This document shows, piece by piece, positions 6,586-14,908 of a stretch of 64,000 nt of DNA (positions are counted from its first letter, which is position 1; every line of letters begins with the position of its first letter). The position numbers and the translations under genes were made by a program. The stretch is from the NCBI RefSeq assembly GCF_003938605.1, contig NZ_RHWX01000003.1, positions 1 to 64,000 on the forward strand, read 5' to 3'. Source of the DNA: Brevundimonas sp. 357. GTDB taxonomy: Bacteria > Pseudomonadota > Alphaproteobacteria > Caulobacterales > Caulobacteraceae. A model generated the notes under the pieces. The model made no database searches, was not told where the DNA came from, and saw only the letters and a program-made list of their open reading frames with translations.

Positions 6586-8070
6586 ATGTTCAGTGGAAGT
6601 CGTCGGTTAAAACAGGCTGCGGATCGAGAGCGGCTCGAGGAACTGGACCGCCGCATGGCGGCGATCGGACGGTCCCAGGCGGTGATCGAGTTCGACCTGG
6701 ACGGCACGATCCGGGACGCCAACGACAACCTGTTGCAGACCATGGGCTACGGCATGGACGAGATCCGGGGCCAGCATCACCGCATGTTCATGGATCCGGC
6801 CGAGGCGGCGACGTCCGACTACGCCGCCTTCTGGCGCGAGCTGAACGAGGGCCGCTTCGTCGCCCGCAAGTTCCGCCGCATGGCCAAGGGCGGGCGCGAG
6901 GTCTGGCTGGAGGCCTCCTACAACCCGGTGCTGGACGAGACGGGGCGGCCGCTGAAGGTGATCAAGCTGGCCGTCGACATCACCGAGGCCGAACAGGCGT
7001 CGCAGCGGGCGGAGCAGGCGCGCATGGCGGCCGAGGCGGCGCAGGCCCGGCTGGTCGGCGCTCTGGCCGAACAGCTTTCACGCCTGTCGGACGGTGATCT
7101 GAGGGCCGCCATCGAACAGGAGATGGAGGGCGCCCATCAGGCCGTGAAGGCGGACTTCAACGGCGCGGTGGCCAGTCTCAGGACGGCGTTGGAGCAGGTG
7201 CTGGCGGCGGTGGCGGCGCTGCGCGGCGGCTCGGACGAGATCAGCCAGGCGTCCGATGACCTGTCGCGCCGCACGGAACAACAGGCGGCGTCGCTGGAGC
7301 AGACGGCGGCGGCGCTGGATCAGATCACCGCCACGGTTCAGCGCAGCGCCGAGGGCGCCCGCCAGGCGGCGTCGGTCGCGTCAAAGGCCCATACCGAAGC
7401 GGGTCGCTCGGGCGAGGTGATGCGCCGCGCGGTTGCCGCCATGGACGGCATCAGCCGCCGTTCGTCCGAGATCAGCGACATCGTCGGGGTGATCGACGAG
7501 ATCGCCTTCCAGACCAACTTGCTGGCGCTGAACGCCGGGGTCGAGGCGGCGCGGGCGGGCGACAGCGGGCGCGGCTTCGCCGTGGTCGCCTCCGAGGTTC
7601 GGGCCCTGGCCCAGCGTTCGGCCGAGGCCGCCAAGGAGATCAAGACGCTGATCGCCGCGTCGGGCGCCGAGGTGGCGCAGGGCGTGGAGTTGGTCGCGGA
7701 GACCTGCCGCGCCCTGGAGCTGATCGCTGGACAGGTCAATGAGATGGATGGTCTGGTCGCCGAAATCGCCGCCTCGGCTCAGGAGCAGGCCTCGGGCCTG
7801 GGCCAGGTCAATCAGGCGGTGAATCAGATGGATCAGGTCACCCAGCAGAACGCGGCGATGGTCGAGCAGACGACGGCGGCGGCAGCCAATCTGAAGACCG
7901 AGGCCGAGCACCTGGCCGAACTGGTCGGTCGCTTCCGCACGGGCGCCGACGACGGCGTGGTGCGCGAGCTGGCGAAGCGCGGCGGCCCGCCCCCGGCGCT
8001 GGAGGCGCAGCGCGCCCGCCTGCGCGCCGTGGTCAACGGTCCGGCGGTGGAGGAATGGACCGAGTTCTAG
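6586..8070 (+). CDS. Soluble PAS-domain methyl-accepting chemotaxis protein
   Basis: This 494-residue chemoreceptor has no transmembrane segment. A PAS domain occupies about 28-128 (I-E-F-D-L-D-G-T-I near the start, then G-Y-x-x-D-E-I-R-G-x-H-H-x-M-F). A coiled region follows, then the MCP signalling domain from about 215 to 455. The hairpin tip with [14 protein letters not shown] is near residue 304. The last five residues, E-W-T-E-F, fit the x-W-x-x-F pentapeptide used to tether CheR or CheB. PAS in this setting often binds haem or FAD for redox or oxygen sensing; the ligand here is unknown. It is divergent from fliI and has RBS GAAGGGGAG. Confidence 0.93.
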   Translation: MFSGSRRLKQAADRERLEELDRRMAAIGRSQAVIEFDLDGTIRDANDNLLQTMGYGMDEIRGQHHRMFMDPAEAATSDYAAFWRELNEGRFVARKFRRMAKGGREVWLEASYNPVLDETGRPLKVIKLAVDITEAEQASQRAEQARMAAEAAQARLVGALAEQLSRLSDGDLRAAIEQEMEGAHQAVKADFNGAVASLRTALEQVLAAVAALRGGSDEISQASDDLSRRTEQQAASLEQTAAALDQITATVQRSAEGARQAASVASKAHTEAGRSGEVMRRAVAAMDGISRRSSEISDIVGVIDEIAFQTNLLALNAGVEAARAGDSGRGFAVVASEVRALAQRSAEAAKEIKTLIAASGAEVAQGVELVAETCRALELIAGQVNEMDGLVAEIAASAQEQASGLGQVNQAVNQMDQVTQQNAAMVEQTTAAAANLKTEAEHLAELVGRFRTGADDGVVRELAKRGGPPPALEAQRARLRAVVNGPAVEEWTEF

Positions 8071-8073
8071 AAG

Positions 8074-8187
8074 TTAGAACAGCAGCTTCACCGCGCCCCG
8101 CATCAACAGGGCAAGCACGGCGCCGAACACCAGGCAGGCGATCAGGTTGGGGATCGGCCGTTGAAGCCGGGACAGCAGGAACTTCAT
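8074..8187 (-). CDS. Small predicted membrane protein, 37 residues
   Basis: An ATG-initiated frame encodes M-K-F-L-L-S-R-L-Q-R, then a hydrophobic helix (I-P-N-L-I-A-C-L-V-F-G-A-V-L-A-L-L-M), then basic R-G-A-V-K-L-L-F. This gives one transmembrane segment with positive ends. The frame begins 16 bp after the stop of the RhtA-like exporter gene on the same strand and ends 3 bp from the convergent chemoreceptor stop. No good ribosome-binding site is visible, so coupling to the upstream gene would be needed. It could be chance, but the tight fit and amphipathic layout favour a real small gene. Confidence 0.5.
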   Translation of the reverse strand: MKFLLSRLQRPIPNLIACLVFGAVLALLMRGAVKLLF

Positions 8188-8203
8188 CGAAACGCGCCTG
8201 TGG

Positions 8204-9115
8204 TCAGGCCGGGGCGGCCGGATCCTGCAGCGGCTGATCCTCGTCTGACGGCGAGGTCAGCACCGCGCCGACCGAGGCGGTGATGATGGCGGCGATGGCC
8301 AGCCATTGCAGGGTGCTGAGGTGTTCGCCCAGGACGAACAGGCCCGCCAGGGCGCCGATGGCCGGATCGCCGCTGACCGCCACGCCGAAGGTGCGCTTGG
8401 GAATGTGGCGCAGGGCGATCATGTCCAGCGTATAGGGCAGGGCGCTGGACACCAGGGCGACCACCAGGCCCAGGACCAGGATTTTCGGGTCGAACAAGGC
8501 CAGGCCCGCGCCGGCGATGCCGAACGGCACGACCGTCATGGCCGCCACCGACATGCCGATGGCGACCGTCGCGCCGCTGGGCAGGTGGCTGACGCGCTTG
8601 CCGAAGACGATGTAGCCCGCCCAGAACACCGCCGCCGCCGCCGCATAGGCGCAGCCGACGGGGTCCAGCGTCGCCACGCCGCCGTCCAGCGGCAACAGCA
8701 GGCCCAGACCCAGGATCGCCAGGCCGACCCAGGCGAAGTGGATCAGACGGCGCGAGTTGAACAGGGCGACCGACAGCGGTCCCATGAACTCGATCGCCAG
8801 CGCCACGCCCAGCGGAATGGTGTTCAGCGCCATGTAGAAGCTGAGGTTCATCAATCCCATGACCGCGCCGTAGATGGCCAGGGCGCGCAGGTCGCTGCGG
8901 GTGAAGGTGCTGCGCCAGGGCCGGAAGACCAGCAGAAGGAACAGGGCGGACAGCCCCACGCGCAGAGCCGCCGTCCCGGCCGGTCCGACCATGGGGTACA
9001 GGGTCTTGGCGAAGGAGGTGCCGGCCGAAAGGGACACCATCCCGCCGATCAGGGCGAGATAGGGCAAGATGGCCGCGATGCGCGGCGTGCGAAGGGCGAG
9101 CGTCAGGGAGGACAT
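8204..9115 (-). CDS. rhtA: EamA-family amino acid exporter, RhtA-like
   Basis: This is a ten-helix drug/metabolite superfamily permease of about 303 residues. It closely resembles E. coli RhtA, which exports threonine and homoserine: compare the S-x-G-T-S-F-A-K-T-L-Y-P segment, I-P-L-G-V-A-L-A-I-E-F-M-G-P and the L-F-N-S-R-R loop. I prefer ATG 9115 over the longer frame to 9169, which would run into the divergent regulator's control region. Divergence from an Lrp/AsnC regulator suggests amino-acid-responsive control. The exact substrate is not proven by sequence. Confidence 0.85.
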   Translation of the reverse strand: MSSLTLALRTPRIAAILPYLALIGGMVSLSAGTSFAKTLYPMVGPAGTAALRVGLSALFLLLVFRPWRSTFTRSDLRALAIYGAVMGLMNLSFYMALNTIPLGVALAIEFMGPLSVALFNSRRLIHFAWVGLAILGLGLLLPLDGGVATLDPVGCAYAAAAAVFWAGYIVFGKRVSHLPSGATVAIGMSVAAMTVVPFGIAGAGLALFDPKILVLGLVVALVSSALPYTLDMIALRHIPKRTFGVAVSGDPAIGALAGLFVLGEHLSTLQWLAIAAIITASVGAVLTSPSDEDQPLQDPAAPA

Positions 9116-9200
9116 GGCGCGGAACCTAGCCAAAACTCGTCTGTGTTTCTCGCTGATTTCACCTGCCATGATGCAAGAAACAGGCGTATATTTTCATCCA

Positions 9201-9683
9201 ATGCAAGAAAACATCGATCTCGATTCCTTCGACCGCCGACTGCTGGCCCTGGTCCGCCGCGACAATCTTCAGCCCGCGCGCGTGCTGGCGGAAAAGGTCG
9301 GCCTGTCGGAATCGGCGGTGTCGCGACGGCTGCGGCGCCTGCGCGACGAAGGGGTCATCATCGCCGACGTCTCGGTGGTCGATCCCGCCCGGCTGGGTCG
9401 CGCCCTGACCATGCACGTCCTGGTCGAGATGGAGCGCGAGGGCACCGCCGTTCTGGACGCCCTGATCGACAAGCTGACCGCCCGCCCCGAGGTGCAGGCG
9501 GCCTGGTATGTGACCGGCGACACCGACCTGATCCTCTATGTCGTCGTGCCGACGATGGAGGCCTATGAGGTCTTCACCCGCGAGATGCTGAATGATGACG
9601 CGCGCGTGCGCGCGTTCAAGACTTTGATTTCGATCCGGGAGGTGCTGCCTTTCGACCCCGCGCGGCGGGCCCTGGCGCGATGA
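9201..9683 (+). CDS. Lrp/AsnC family transcriptional regulator
   Basis: This 160-residue protein has an N-terminal helix-turn-helix (about 5-65: L-A-E-K-V-G-L-S-E-S-A-V-S-R-R-L-R-R-L) and a C-terminal RAM/ligand domain (about 70-150) with V-T-G-D-T-D-L-I-L-Y-V, the family's effector motif. It probably senses an amino acid and controls the divergent RhtA-like exporter. The start at ATG 9201 gives M-Q-E-N-I-D-L-D. An in-frame ATG about 30 bp upstream encodes a near-duplicate M-Q-E-T and is a weaker alternative, because it would lie in the repeated operator-like DNA. Confidence 0.9.
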   Translation: MQENIDLDSFDRRLLALVRRDNLQPARVLAEKVGLSESAVSRRLRRLRDEGVIIADVSVVDPARLGRALTMHVLVEMEREGTAVLDALIDKLTARPEVQAAWYVTGDTDLILYVVVPTMEAYEVFTREMLNDDARVRAFKTLISIREVLPFDPARRALAR

Positions 9684-9751
9684 AATTCGGTTTCAGGCCT
9701 TGATTCAGTTTCGCCGCTGAATCGCCTTGAGAATCCGGATAGGCTGATCTC

Positions 9752-10708
9752 ATGCATGGTCGTTTTCCGATCCTCTACATCGCCGAGGCGGACGCCGAGG
9801 AGGCGGTCCTGTCGTCGGGGGCGCTGGCCCAGCTTGTCGAGGCCATCCCTCAGGCGACCTTCACCGTCGTCGGTTCGCCGGCCAGCGCGCCGCTGTTCGC
9901 CGACCTGCCGCGCCTTCAGCGGCTGATCACCCTGGACCGCGACGGGCGCTGGGACTGGATCGCCCTGTGGAACCAGGTGCGCGAGACCAACTGGGGGCTG
10001 GTGGTTGACATGCGCGGCTCGACCCTGTCGGGCAAGCTGCGGCGTCAGCGTCGGGCGGTGAAGGGCAAGGCGGCGCCGGGCGTGCATCTGGTCGAGCAGG
10101 CGGCGCGGACCCTGCAACTGGATGAGATTCCGTCGCCGAAACTGTTCATCAGCCGCGACACGCAGGAAGCCGCCGACGCCCTGATCCCGTTAGGTGAGGG
10201 CCCGATTCTGGCCATTGGGCCGGGCGCCGACTGGATCGGCAAGCGCTGGCCCGCCGATCGCTACGCCAAGATCGCCATCTCTCTGCTGGGCGAGGGCGGA
10301 CCGCTGGCCGGCGGGCGGCTGATGATCGTGGGCGAGGAGGCGGACCGCGACGCGGCGCAAACCGTCCGCTCGGCGGTCAAGCGCGACCGGGTGATCGAGC
10401 TGCAGGGACGGCTGACCCGACTGCAGACGGCGGCGGCCCTGTCGCACGCGGATCTCTATCTGGGCGGCGACTCCCTGTGGACCCAGCTGGCCGTGGCGGC
10501 GGGCGTTCCGGCGGTGGCGGTCTTCGGCCCTTCGGATGAGACGCTGAAACGCCCGTGGACCGGTGTCGCCGTACGCGGCCCGCGCACCCTCAACGAGTTC
10601 CGCGAACTGGACCCGCGCCTGAACCAGCACATCCAGCACATGATGGACCTGCCCTATGAGCGGGTGCTGAAGGCGGCGAAGAAGCTGCTGGTCGAACGGG
10701 CGGCCTGA
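9752..10708 (+). CDS. Glycosyltransferase family 9 (heptosyltransferase-like)
   Basis: This 318-residue GT-B protein has the features of LPS heptosyltransferases and relatives. The Rossmann half carries V-V-D-M-R-G-S-T, and the C-terminal half carries the nucleotide-sugar motif region I-G-P-G-A-D-W-I-G-K-R-W-P and the D-L-Y-L-G-G-D-S-L-W-T-Q-L-A-V-A-A-G-V-P-A-V-A-V-F-G-P-S run typical of GT9. It would add a sugar to lipid A-core at the inner membrane. The sugar is not determinable. It precedes the dihydroorotase gene by 66 bp. Confidence 0.88.
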   Translation: MHGRFPILYIAEADAEEAVLSSGALAQLVEAIPQATFTVVGSPASAPLFADLPRLQRLITLDRDGRWDWIALWNQVRETNWGLVVDMRGSTLSGKLRRQRRAVKGKAAPGVHLVEQAARTLQLDEIPSPKLFISRDTQEAADALIPLGEGPILAIGPGADWIGKRWPADRYAKIAISLLGEGGPLAGGRLMIVGEEADRDAAQTVRSAVKRDRVIELQGRLTRLQTAAALSHADLYLGGDSLWTQLAVAAGVPAVAVFGPSDETLKRPWTGVAVRGPRTLNEFRELDPRLNQHIQHMMDLPYERVLKAAKKLLVERAA

Positions 10709-10774
10709 TCGCCCCTCGGCTTGCGTCTCCAAGCCTTCGGCGCGCATAAGCGCCGGAGTTTCAGGAGATGCGCG

Positions 10775-12112
10775 ATGACCCAGACCTATGACCTGATCGT
10801 TCGGGGCGGCGAGGTGGCCAACCACGCCGGGCGGGGCAAGGCCGACGTCGGCGTCATCGACGGCCGCATCGCCTTCATCGGCGACCTGTCGCAGGCCTCG
10901 GCCGGAGAGGTGTTCGACGCGACGGGCTTGACCGTGCTGCCGGGCGTCATCGACACCCAGGTCCACTTCCGCGAGCCGGGGCTGGAGTGGAAGGAAGACC
11001 TGGAGACCGGCAGCCGAGCGGCGGCTCTGGGCGGCGTCGTCGCCGTGTTCGAGATGCCGAACACCAACCCAAATACGACCGATCCCGACACCATGGCCGA
11101 CAAGCTGGCGCGGGCGCGCGACCGGATGTGGACGGACCACGCCTTCTACGTCGGCGGCACGCATGAGAACGCCGCGCATCTGGCCGATCTGGAGCGCCTG
11201 CCCGGCTGCTGCGGGGTCAAGGTCTTCATGGGCGCCTCGACCGGCGACCTGCTGATCGCCGACGACGAGGGCGTGCGCAAGGTGCTGTCGAACGTGCGCC
11301 GCCGCGCCACCTTCCACTCGGAAGACGAATACCGTCTGGTTGAGCGCCGCAACCTGGCCCGCACCGGCGACTGGACCAGCCACCCCGAGGTCCGCGACGC
11401 CGAAAGCGCCATCATGTCCACCCGCCGTCTGGTCGGACTGGCCAAGGAGACCGGCGCCCGCATCCACGTCCTGCACGTCACGACGAAGGACGAGATGGAG
11501 TTCCTGCGCTTTCACAAGGACGTCGCCACCGTCGAGATTACGCCCCAGCACCTGACGCTGGTCGCGCCCGAAGCCTATGAACGCCTCGGCGCCTACGCCC
11601 AGATGAACCCGCCGATCCGCTCGCAGGAGCATGTCGACGCCCTGTGGCTGTGGGGCATGCAGCAAGGGGTGGCCGATGTGCTGGGCTCCGACCACGCGCC
11701 GCACACCAAGGAAGAGAAGTCCAAGCCCTATCCGGCCTCACCCTCGGGCATGCCGGGGGTGCAGACCCTGGTGCCGCTGATGCTGACCCATGTGGCCAAC
11801 GGCCGCCTGTCGCTGGAACGCTTCATCGACCTGACCTCGGGCGGGGCGCAGCGGGTGTTCGGCACCGCCAACAAGGGCCGGATGGCCGTCAGCTATGACG
11901 CCGATCTGACTATCGTGGACCTGAAGGCGAAGAAGACCATCACCCACGACCAGCAGGCCACGCGCTGCGGCTGGACCCCCTTCGACGGCTTCGAGGCGAC
12001 GGGCTGGCCGGTCGCCACCATCGTGCGCGGCCGCGTGGTGATGAAGGACGGCGAATTGATCGGCCAGGCGCATGGCCGCCCAGTGCGGTTCCAGGAGACG
12101 TTGGCGGGGTGA
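10775..12112 (+). CDS. pyrC: Dihydroorotase (class I)
   Basis: This 445-residue amidohydrolase cyclises carbamoyl-aspartate to dihydroorotate in pyrimidine synthesis. The metal and substrate motif D-T-Q-V-H-F-R-E-P-G is near residue 60. The M-P-N-T-N-P loop, a histidine in H-V-T and D-H-A-P-H-T-K-E-E-K near 305-315 complete the active-site set of class I enzymes. I chose ATG 10775 with CAGGAG upstream; the frame is open further 5' but that part is unrelated. It lies apart from other pyrimidine genes, so a role as an allantoinase-like hydantoinase is the less likely alternative. Confidence 0.88.
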   Translation: MTQTYDLIVRGGEVANHAGRGKADVGVIDGRIAFIGDLSQASAGEVFDATGLTVLPGVIDTQVHFREPGLEWKEDLETGSRAAALGGVVAVFEMPNTNPNTTDPDTMADKLARARDRMWTDHAFYVGGTHENAAHLADLERLPGCCGVKVFMGASTGDLLIADDEGVRKVLSNVRRRATFHSEDEYRLVERRNLARTGDWTSHPEVRDAESAIMSTRRLVGLAKETGARIHVLHVTTKDEMEFLRFHKDVATVEITPQHLTLVAPEAYERLGAYAQMNPPIRSQEHVDALWLWGMQQGVADVLGSDHAPHTKEEKSKPYPASPSGMPGVQTLVPLMLTHVANGRLSLERFIDLTSGGAQRVFGTANKGRMAVSYDADLTIVDLKAKKTITHDQQATRCGWTPFDGFEATGWPVATIVRGRVVMKDGELIGQAHGRPVRFQETLAG

Positions 12113-12120
12113 ATCAGACC

Positions 12121-12248
12121 GTCACCCTCGGGCTCGTCCCGAGGGCCTAGGGTTGAATGGGCAAGAGGGCCGGATCGTCTGGCCTGATCCAATTGGACGG
12201 GAACCGGCGGCCGCAGAGATGGACCCTCGGGACAAGCCCGAGGGTGAC
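12121..12248. repeat. Paired REP-like palindromes, copy A
   Basis: Two inverted palindromic units with the core CCTCGGGC...GCCCGAGG lie at about 12121-12147 and 12221-12248, facing each other across about 73 bp. The same arrangement is found at 50121-50244 and 51349-51467. The right unit contributes the first codons of the annotated tyrA frame. Confidence 0.75.
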
Positions 12249-12992
12249 GAGAACTTGGGAAGCGGCGCGAAACTCCAACTCGGCCTGATCGGCTTCGGCG
12301 CCTTCGGGCGACTGACGGCGAAACATCTGTCGCCGTGGTTCGACATCCTCGCCCATGACCCGGTTGTAGGCGACGGCGAGGGGCTGGCGCGCATGACGAC
12401 GCTGGAAGAAGCGGCGTCCTGTCCGGTGGTGGTGCTGGCCGTGCCGGTCGGCGCGCTGGCGGAAACGGTTGCGGCGATCGCGCCTCATCTGACGCCGGGC
12501 GCCCTGATCCTCGACGTCGGCTCGGTGAAGGTGAAGCCGGCCAAGGTCATGCTGGAGGGCCTGCCCGAAGGCGTCGCCATCGTCGGCACCCACCCCCTGT
12601 TCGGTCCTCAGAGCGGCAAGGACGGTATCGCGGGGTTGAGGGTCGCCGTCTGTCCGGTGCGCGGCGACAAGGCGACATGGCGCGTGGCCGCCTTCTGCCG
12701 CAAGGCGCTGGGGCTGAAGGTCTTTGTCGTCACGCCCGAGGATCACGACCGCGAGGCGGCGACGGTGCAGGGCCTGACCCATCTGATCGCCAAGGTGCTG
12801 TTGGCGATGGAGCCTCTGCCCACGCGCATGACGACGATCAGCTTCGAGCGCGTCATGCAGGGCGTCGACATGGTCCGTCACGACAGTGCGGCGGTGTTCC
12901 GCGCCATCGAGCACGACAACCCCTTCGCCGCCGAAGTCCGCCGCCGCTTCTTCGATCTGGCCGAACAGGCGCGGGCGGAACTGGACGATTAG
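12219..12992 (+). CDS. tyrA: Prephenate/arogenate dehydrogenase
   Basis: This TyrA-family enzyme makes the tyrosine precursor from prephenate or arogenate using NAD(P). It has a Rossmann motif G-L-I-G-F-G-A-F-G-R-L at the start, D-V-G-S-V-K near residue 105 and T-H-P-L-F-G-P-Q-S-G, the substrate motif. It is 257 residues, short for the family, with no chorismate mutase or ACT domain. The ATG at 12219 lies in a REP-like palindrome, so the first dozen residues are repeat-encoded. TTG 12255 would give a 245-residue protein starting close to the Rossmann fold and may be the real start. Confidence 0.85.
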   Translation: MDPRDKPEGDENLGSGAKLQLGLIGFGAFGRLTAKHLSPWFDILAHDPVVGDGEGLARMTTLEEAASCPVVVLAVPVGALAETVAAIAPHLTPGALILDVGSVKVKPAKVMLEGLPEGVAIVGTHPLFGPQSGKDGIAGLRVAVCPVRGDKATWRVAAFCRKALGLKVFVVTPEDHDREAATVQGLTHLIAKVLLAMEPLPTRMTTISFERVMQGVDMVRHDSAAVFRAIEHDNPFAAEVRRRFFDLAEQARAELDD

Positions 12993-12995
12993 GGC

Positions 12996-13916
12996 CTAGC
13001 GCGGTTTCAGGATGAAATCCGCCACGGCGGGCGCGACTTCGGCGCCCAAAGGAATGGAGGCGTCGCCATAGGTCGCGGCGTTGCCGGCGCGGTCCATCGG
13101 GGCCAGGCGCAGGACGTGGTTGAGGCCGTCGAAGATCACGACCTCAGCCCTGGGTTGGGCCTTCGCCAGGCGCTCCGTATTGGATGGGGGCACCTGGATG
13201 TCGGTGGAGCCGTGACCGAGCAGGATCGGACGGTCGTAGTCAGCGATCAGCGCCTCGGGATCGACCACGAAGTAGGAGATCAGGTACGGCTGGACCGACG
13301 GGCGAAACAGGGCGGCCAGGGCGGGCGGCGTCTGGGCGACGGTGCGTCCCGCTTCCAGTTCGTCCAGAATGGCGAAGGCGTCGGCCTTCATGGCTTCGGG
13401 CAGGGCGGCCTCAAGCTGGCGGCGTACGGCGACGCCCGCGCGCTCACCGACCGGCGACAGCAGGACCAGGCCGCAGACCAGAGTGTTGTCGGCCGCCGCG
13501 GCCTGTCCGATCAGGGCGCCTTCGCTGTGTCCGATCAGCCAGACGCAAGGCTGGCCTGTCCGCTCCGCCGTCAACCGGGCCCAGGCCTTGGCGTCGTCGA
13601 TCATGGTGTCGAAGGTCAGATTGGCCTCGTCCGTCGCCGCCGCCGTGCTGGCGGCGATACCGCGCTTGTCATAGCGTACGGTCGCCACGCCGCGCTCGGC
13701 CAGGCCTTCGGCCAGTTGGCGATAGACGCCGCCCGTCACGCCGATCGGACTGTTCCCATCGCGGTCGGTCGGGCCGGAGCCGGCGATGATGACGGCGGCG
13801 GCGCGTGTCTGATCTTCCGGTGTCAGCAGGGTTCCGTGCAGGGGAGCGGGCGTCGAGGCCAGTTCGACCGGCGTCGAAACCGGCGAGAGCAGCAGGGCGG
13901 CGGCGAGGGTCAGCAT
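12996..13916 (-). CDS. Secreted alpha/beta hydrolase
   Basis: This 306-residue protein has an N-terminal signal-like hydrophobic segment. The nucleophile elbow is G-H-S-E-G (Ser131), and the oxyanion region is A-G-S-G-P-T-D-R-D-G-N, the pattern of the family of periplasmic or secreted dienelactone-hydrolase-like esterases. A late G-L-N-H-V-L gives the catalytic His. The substrate is unknown. It converges with tyrA with only 3 bp between stop codons and lies downstream of the sdpRI pair on the minus strand, 19 bp after sdpI, so it could be the third gene of that transcript. Confidence 0.85.
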   Translation of the reverse strand: MLTLAAALLLSPVSTPVELASTPAPLHGTLLTPEDQTRAAAVIIAGSGPTDRDGNSPIGVTGGVYRQLAEGLAERGVATVRYDKRGIAASTAAATDEANLTFDTMIDDAKAWARLTAERTGQPCVWLIGHSEGALIGQAAAADNTLVCGLVLLSPVGERAGVAVRRQLEAALPEAMKADAFAILDELEAGRTVAQTPPALAALFRPSVQPYLISYFVVDPEALIADYDRPILLGHGSTDIQVPPSNTERLAKAQPRAEVVIFDGLNHVLRLAPMDRAGNAATYGDASIPLGAEVAPAVADFILKPR

Positions 13917-13935
13917 GCTTGTCTCCGTCTTGAGA

Positions 13936-14616
13936 TCAGAAGGGTTGGCGGTCGGGATCGGCGCGCCACACGCGCCAGCTTTCGAACACGGACCAGAGGG
14001 CGGCGATCAGGACGCCGCCGATCAGCAGGCTGAAGCCCAGGGGCTGGGGCGCGACGGGGGCGGTGATCAGGCCGAGCACGCCCAGCCAGAAGAAGAGGCG
14101 GCCCGCCAGCCGGTTGGAGCGATCCCAGGCCAGGCGGCTCTTATAATTCCAGGGGGTGCGCAGGCCGACGATGGGATTGGGCGCGATCCGGCCCATGAAG
14201 GCGCCCATGACGGCGAACAGCAGGCTCATCAGGGCGCCGATCAGGGTCATCGACGGAGCCGCTTGTGACGCAGCGTGGCCCAGGATCGTCCAGACCATGA
14301 AGGCGCTGACGCCGCCAATGGCCAGCAGCGAGACGAATTGGCCGACCTCCAGCCCGCGCCGCCGGGCGGTGTCAGGCGTGCGCTTGGCGTACCAGCTCAT
14401 CGGTCCGGCCGTGATCGCGGCCATGACGGCCATGAAGCCGATTACGCCGGCCAGTTCGTTGCGATCGCCCCAACGATCGGGCTGGCCGTGGATGTCGAAA
14501 TGCATGGGCAGGGGCGTGGTCGGACCTGCGGTCAGAATCCAGACGGCGAGGGCGACGAGGCCTGCGACCGTCAAGGCGGTGAAGGCGTCCAGTACCGTGA
14601 AGCGGGTTCTCGTCAT
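13936..14616 (-). CDS. sdpI: SdpI/DUF1648 family membrane protein
   Basis: This 226-residue protein has about six transmembrane helices. The DUF1648 signature P-x-H-F-D-I-H-G-Q-P-D-R-W-G-D lies after the first helix, and the SdpI segment N-P-I-V-G-L-R-T-P-W-N-Y-K-S follows later. In Bacillus subtilis SdpI gives immunity to the killing factor SdpC and also sequesters the repressor SdpR at the membrane. Here no SdpC-like toxin gene is next to it, so a signalling or general stress role is as likely. It overlaps the regulator gene by 4 bp (ATGA). Confidence 0.88.
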   Translation of the reverse strand: MTRTRFTVLDAFTALTVAGLVALAVWILTAGPTTPLPMHFDIHGQPDRWGDRNELAGVIGFMAVMAAITAGPMSWYAKRTPDTARRRGLEVGQFVSLLAIGGVSAFMVWTILGHAASQAAPSMTLIGALMSLLFAVMGAFMGRIAPNPIVGLRTPWNYKSRLAWDRSNRLAGRLFFWLGVLGLITAPVAPQPLGFSLLIGGVLIAALWSVFESWRVWRADPDRQPF

Positions 14617-14900
14617 GTCGGCGTCTCCTTCTCGTCCGTTTCGCCTGTTCCGCTGAGGTTCATCAGGAAGGCCAGGGCCTCCTCGACCGCCGAAATCTCC
14701 AGCCGATAGCGGATCGACTGGCCGTCGCGCTCAGGGCTGACCAGACCGGCTTCCTTCAGCGCGTTGAGGTGGCCGGTGATGGTCGGCCAACTCATGTCAA
14801 AGGCGGCGGCGATGTCGCCGGACGCCAGCGGTCCCTTGCGCAGCATGGCGATGATGCGCCGTCGCACAGGATGGGACAGGGCCTTGAACAGGCTGTTCAT
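14613..14900 (-). CDS. sdpR: ArsR-family repressor, SdpR-like
   Basis: This 95-residue winged-helix repressor begins M-N-S-L-F-K-A-L-S-H-P-V-R-R-R-I and has S-W-P-T-I-T-G-H-L-N-A-L-K-E-A-G as recognition helix. There is no metal-binding cysteine motif, so it belongs with autorepressors such as SdpR rather than metal sensors. Start ATG 14900 is chosen because the longer frame (to 14936) would run through the palindromic operator. It is coupled to sdpI, and a nested palindrome lies 9 bp upstream of its start codon, which suits autorepression. Confidence 0.88.
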   Translation of the reverse strand: MNSLFKALSHPVRRRIIAMLRKGPLASGDIAAAFDMSWPTITGHLNALKEAGLVSPERDGQSIRYRLEISAVEEALAFLMNLSGTGETDEKETPT

Positions 14901-14908
14901 AGGTAAAA

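Noticed and set aside
10721-10774. Longer start for the dihydroorotase
   Set aside because: The added residues are Arg-rich and unrelated, and the ATG at 10775 has a proper Shine-Dalgarno sequence.
13936-14900. Complete bacteriocin (sdpABC-type) cannibalism locus
   Set aside because: Only the regulator and SdpI-like genes are present. The neighbours are an esterase and an SDR, with no toxin or maturation gene.
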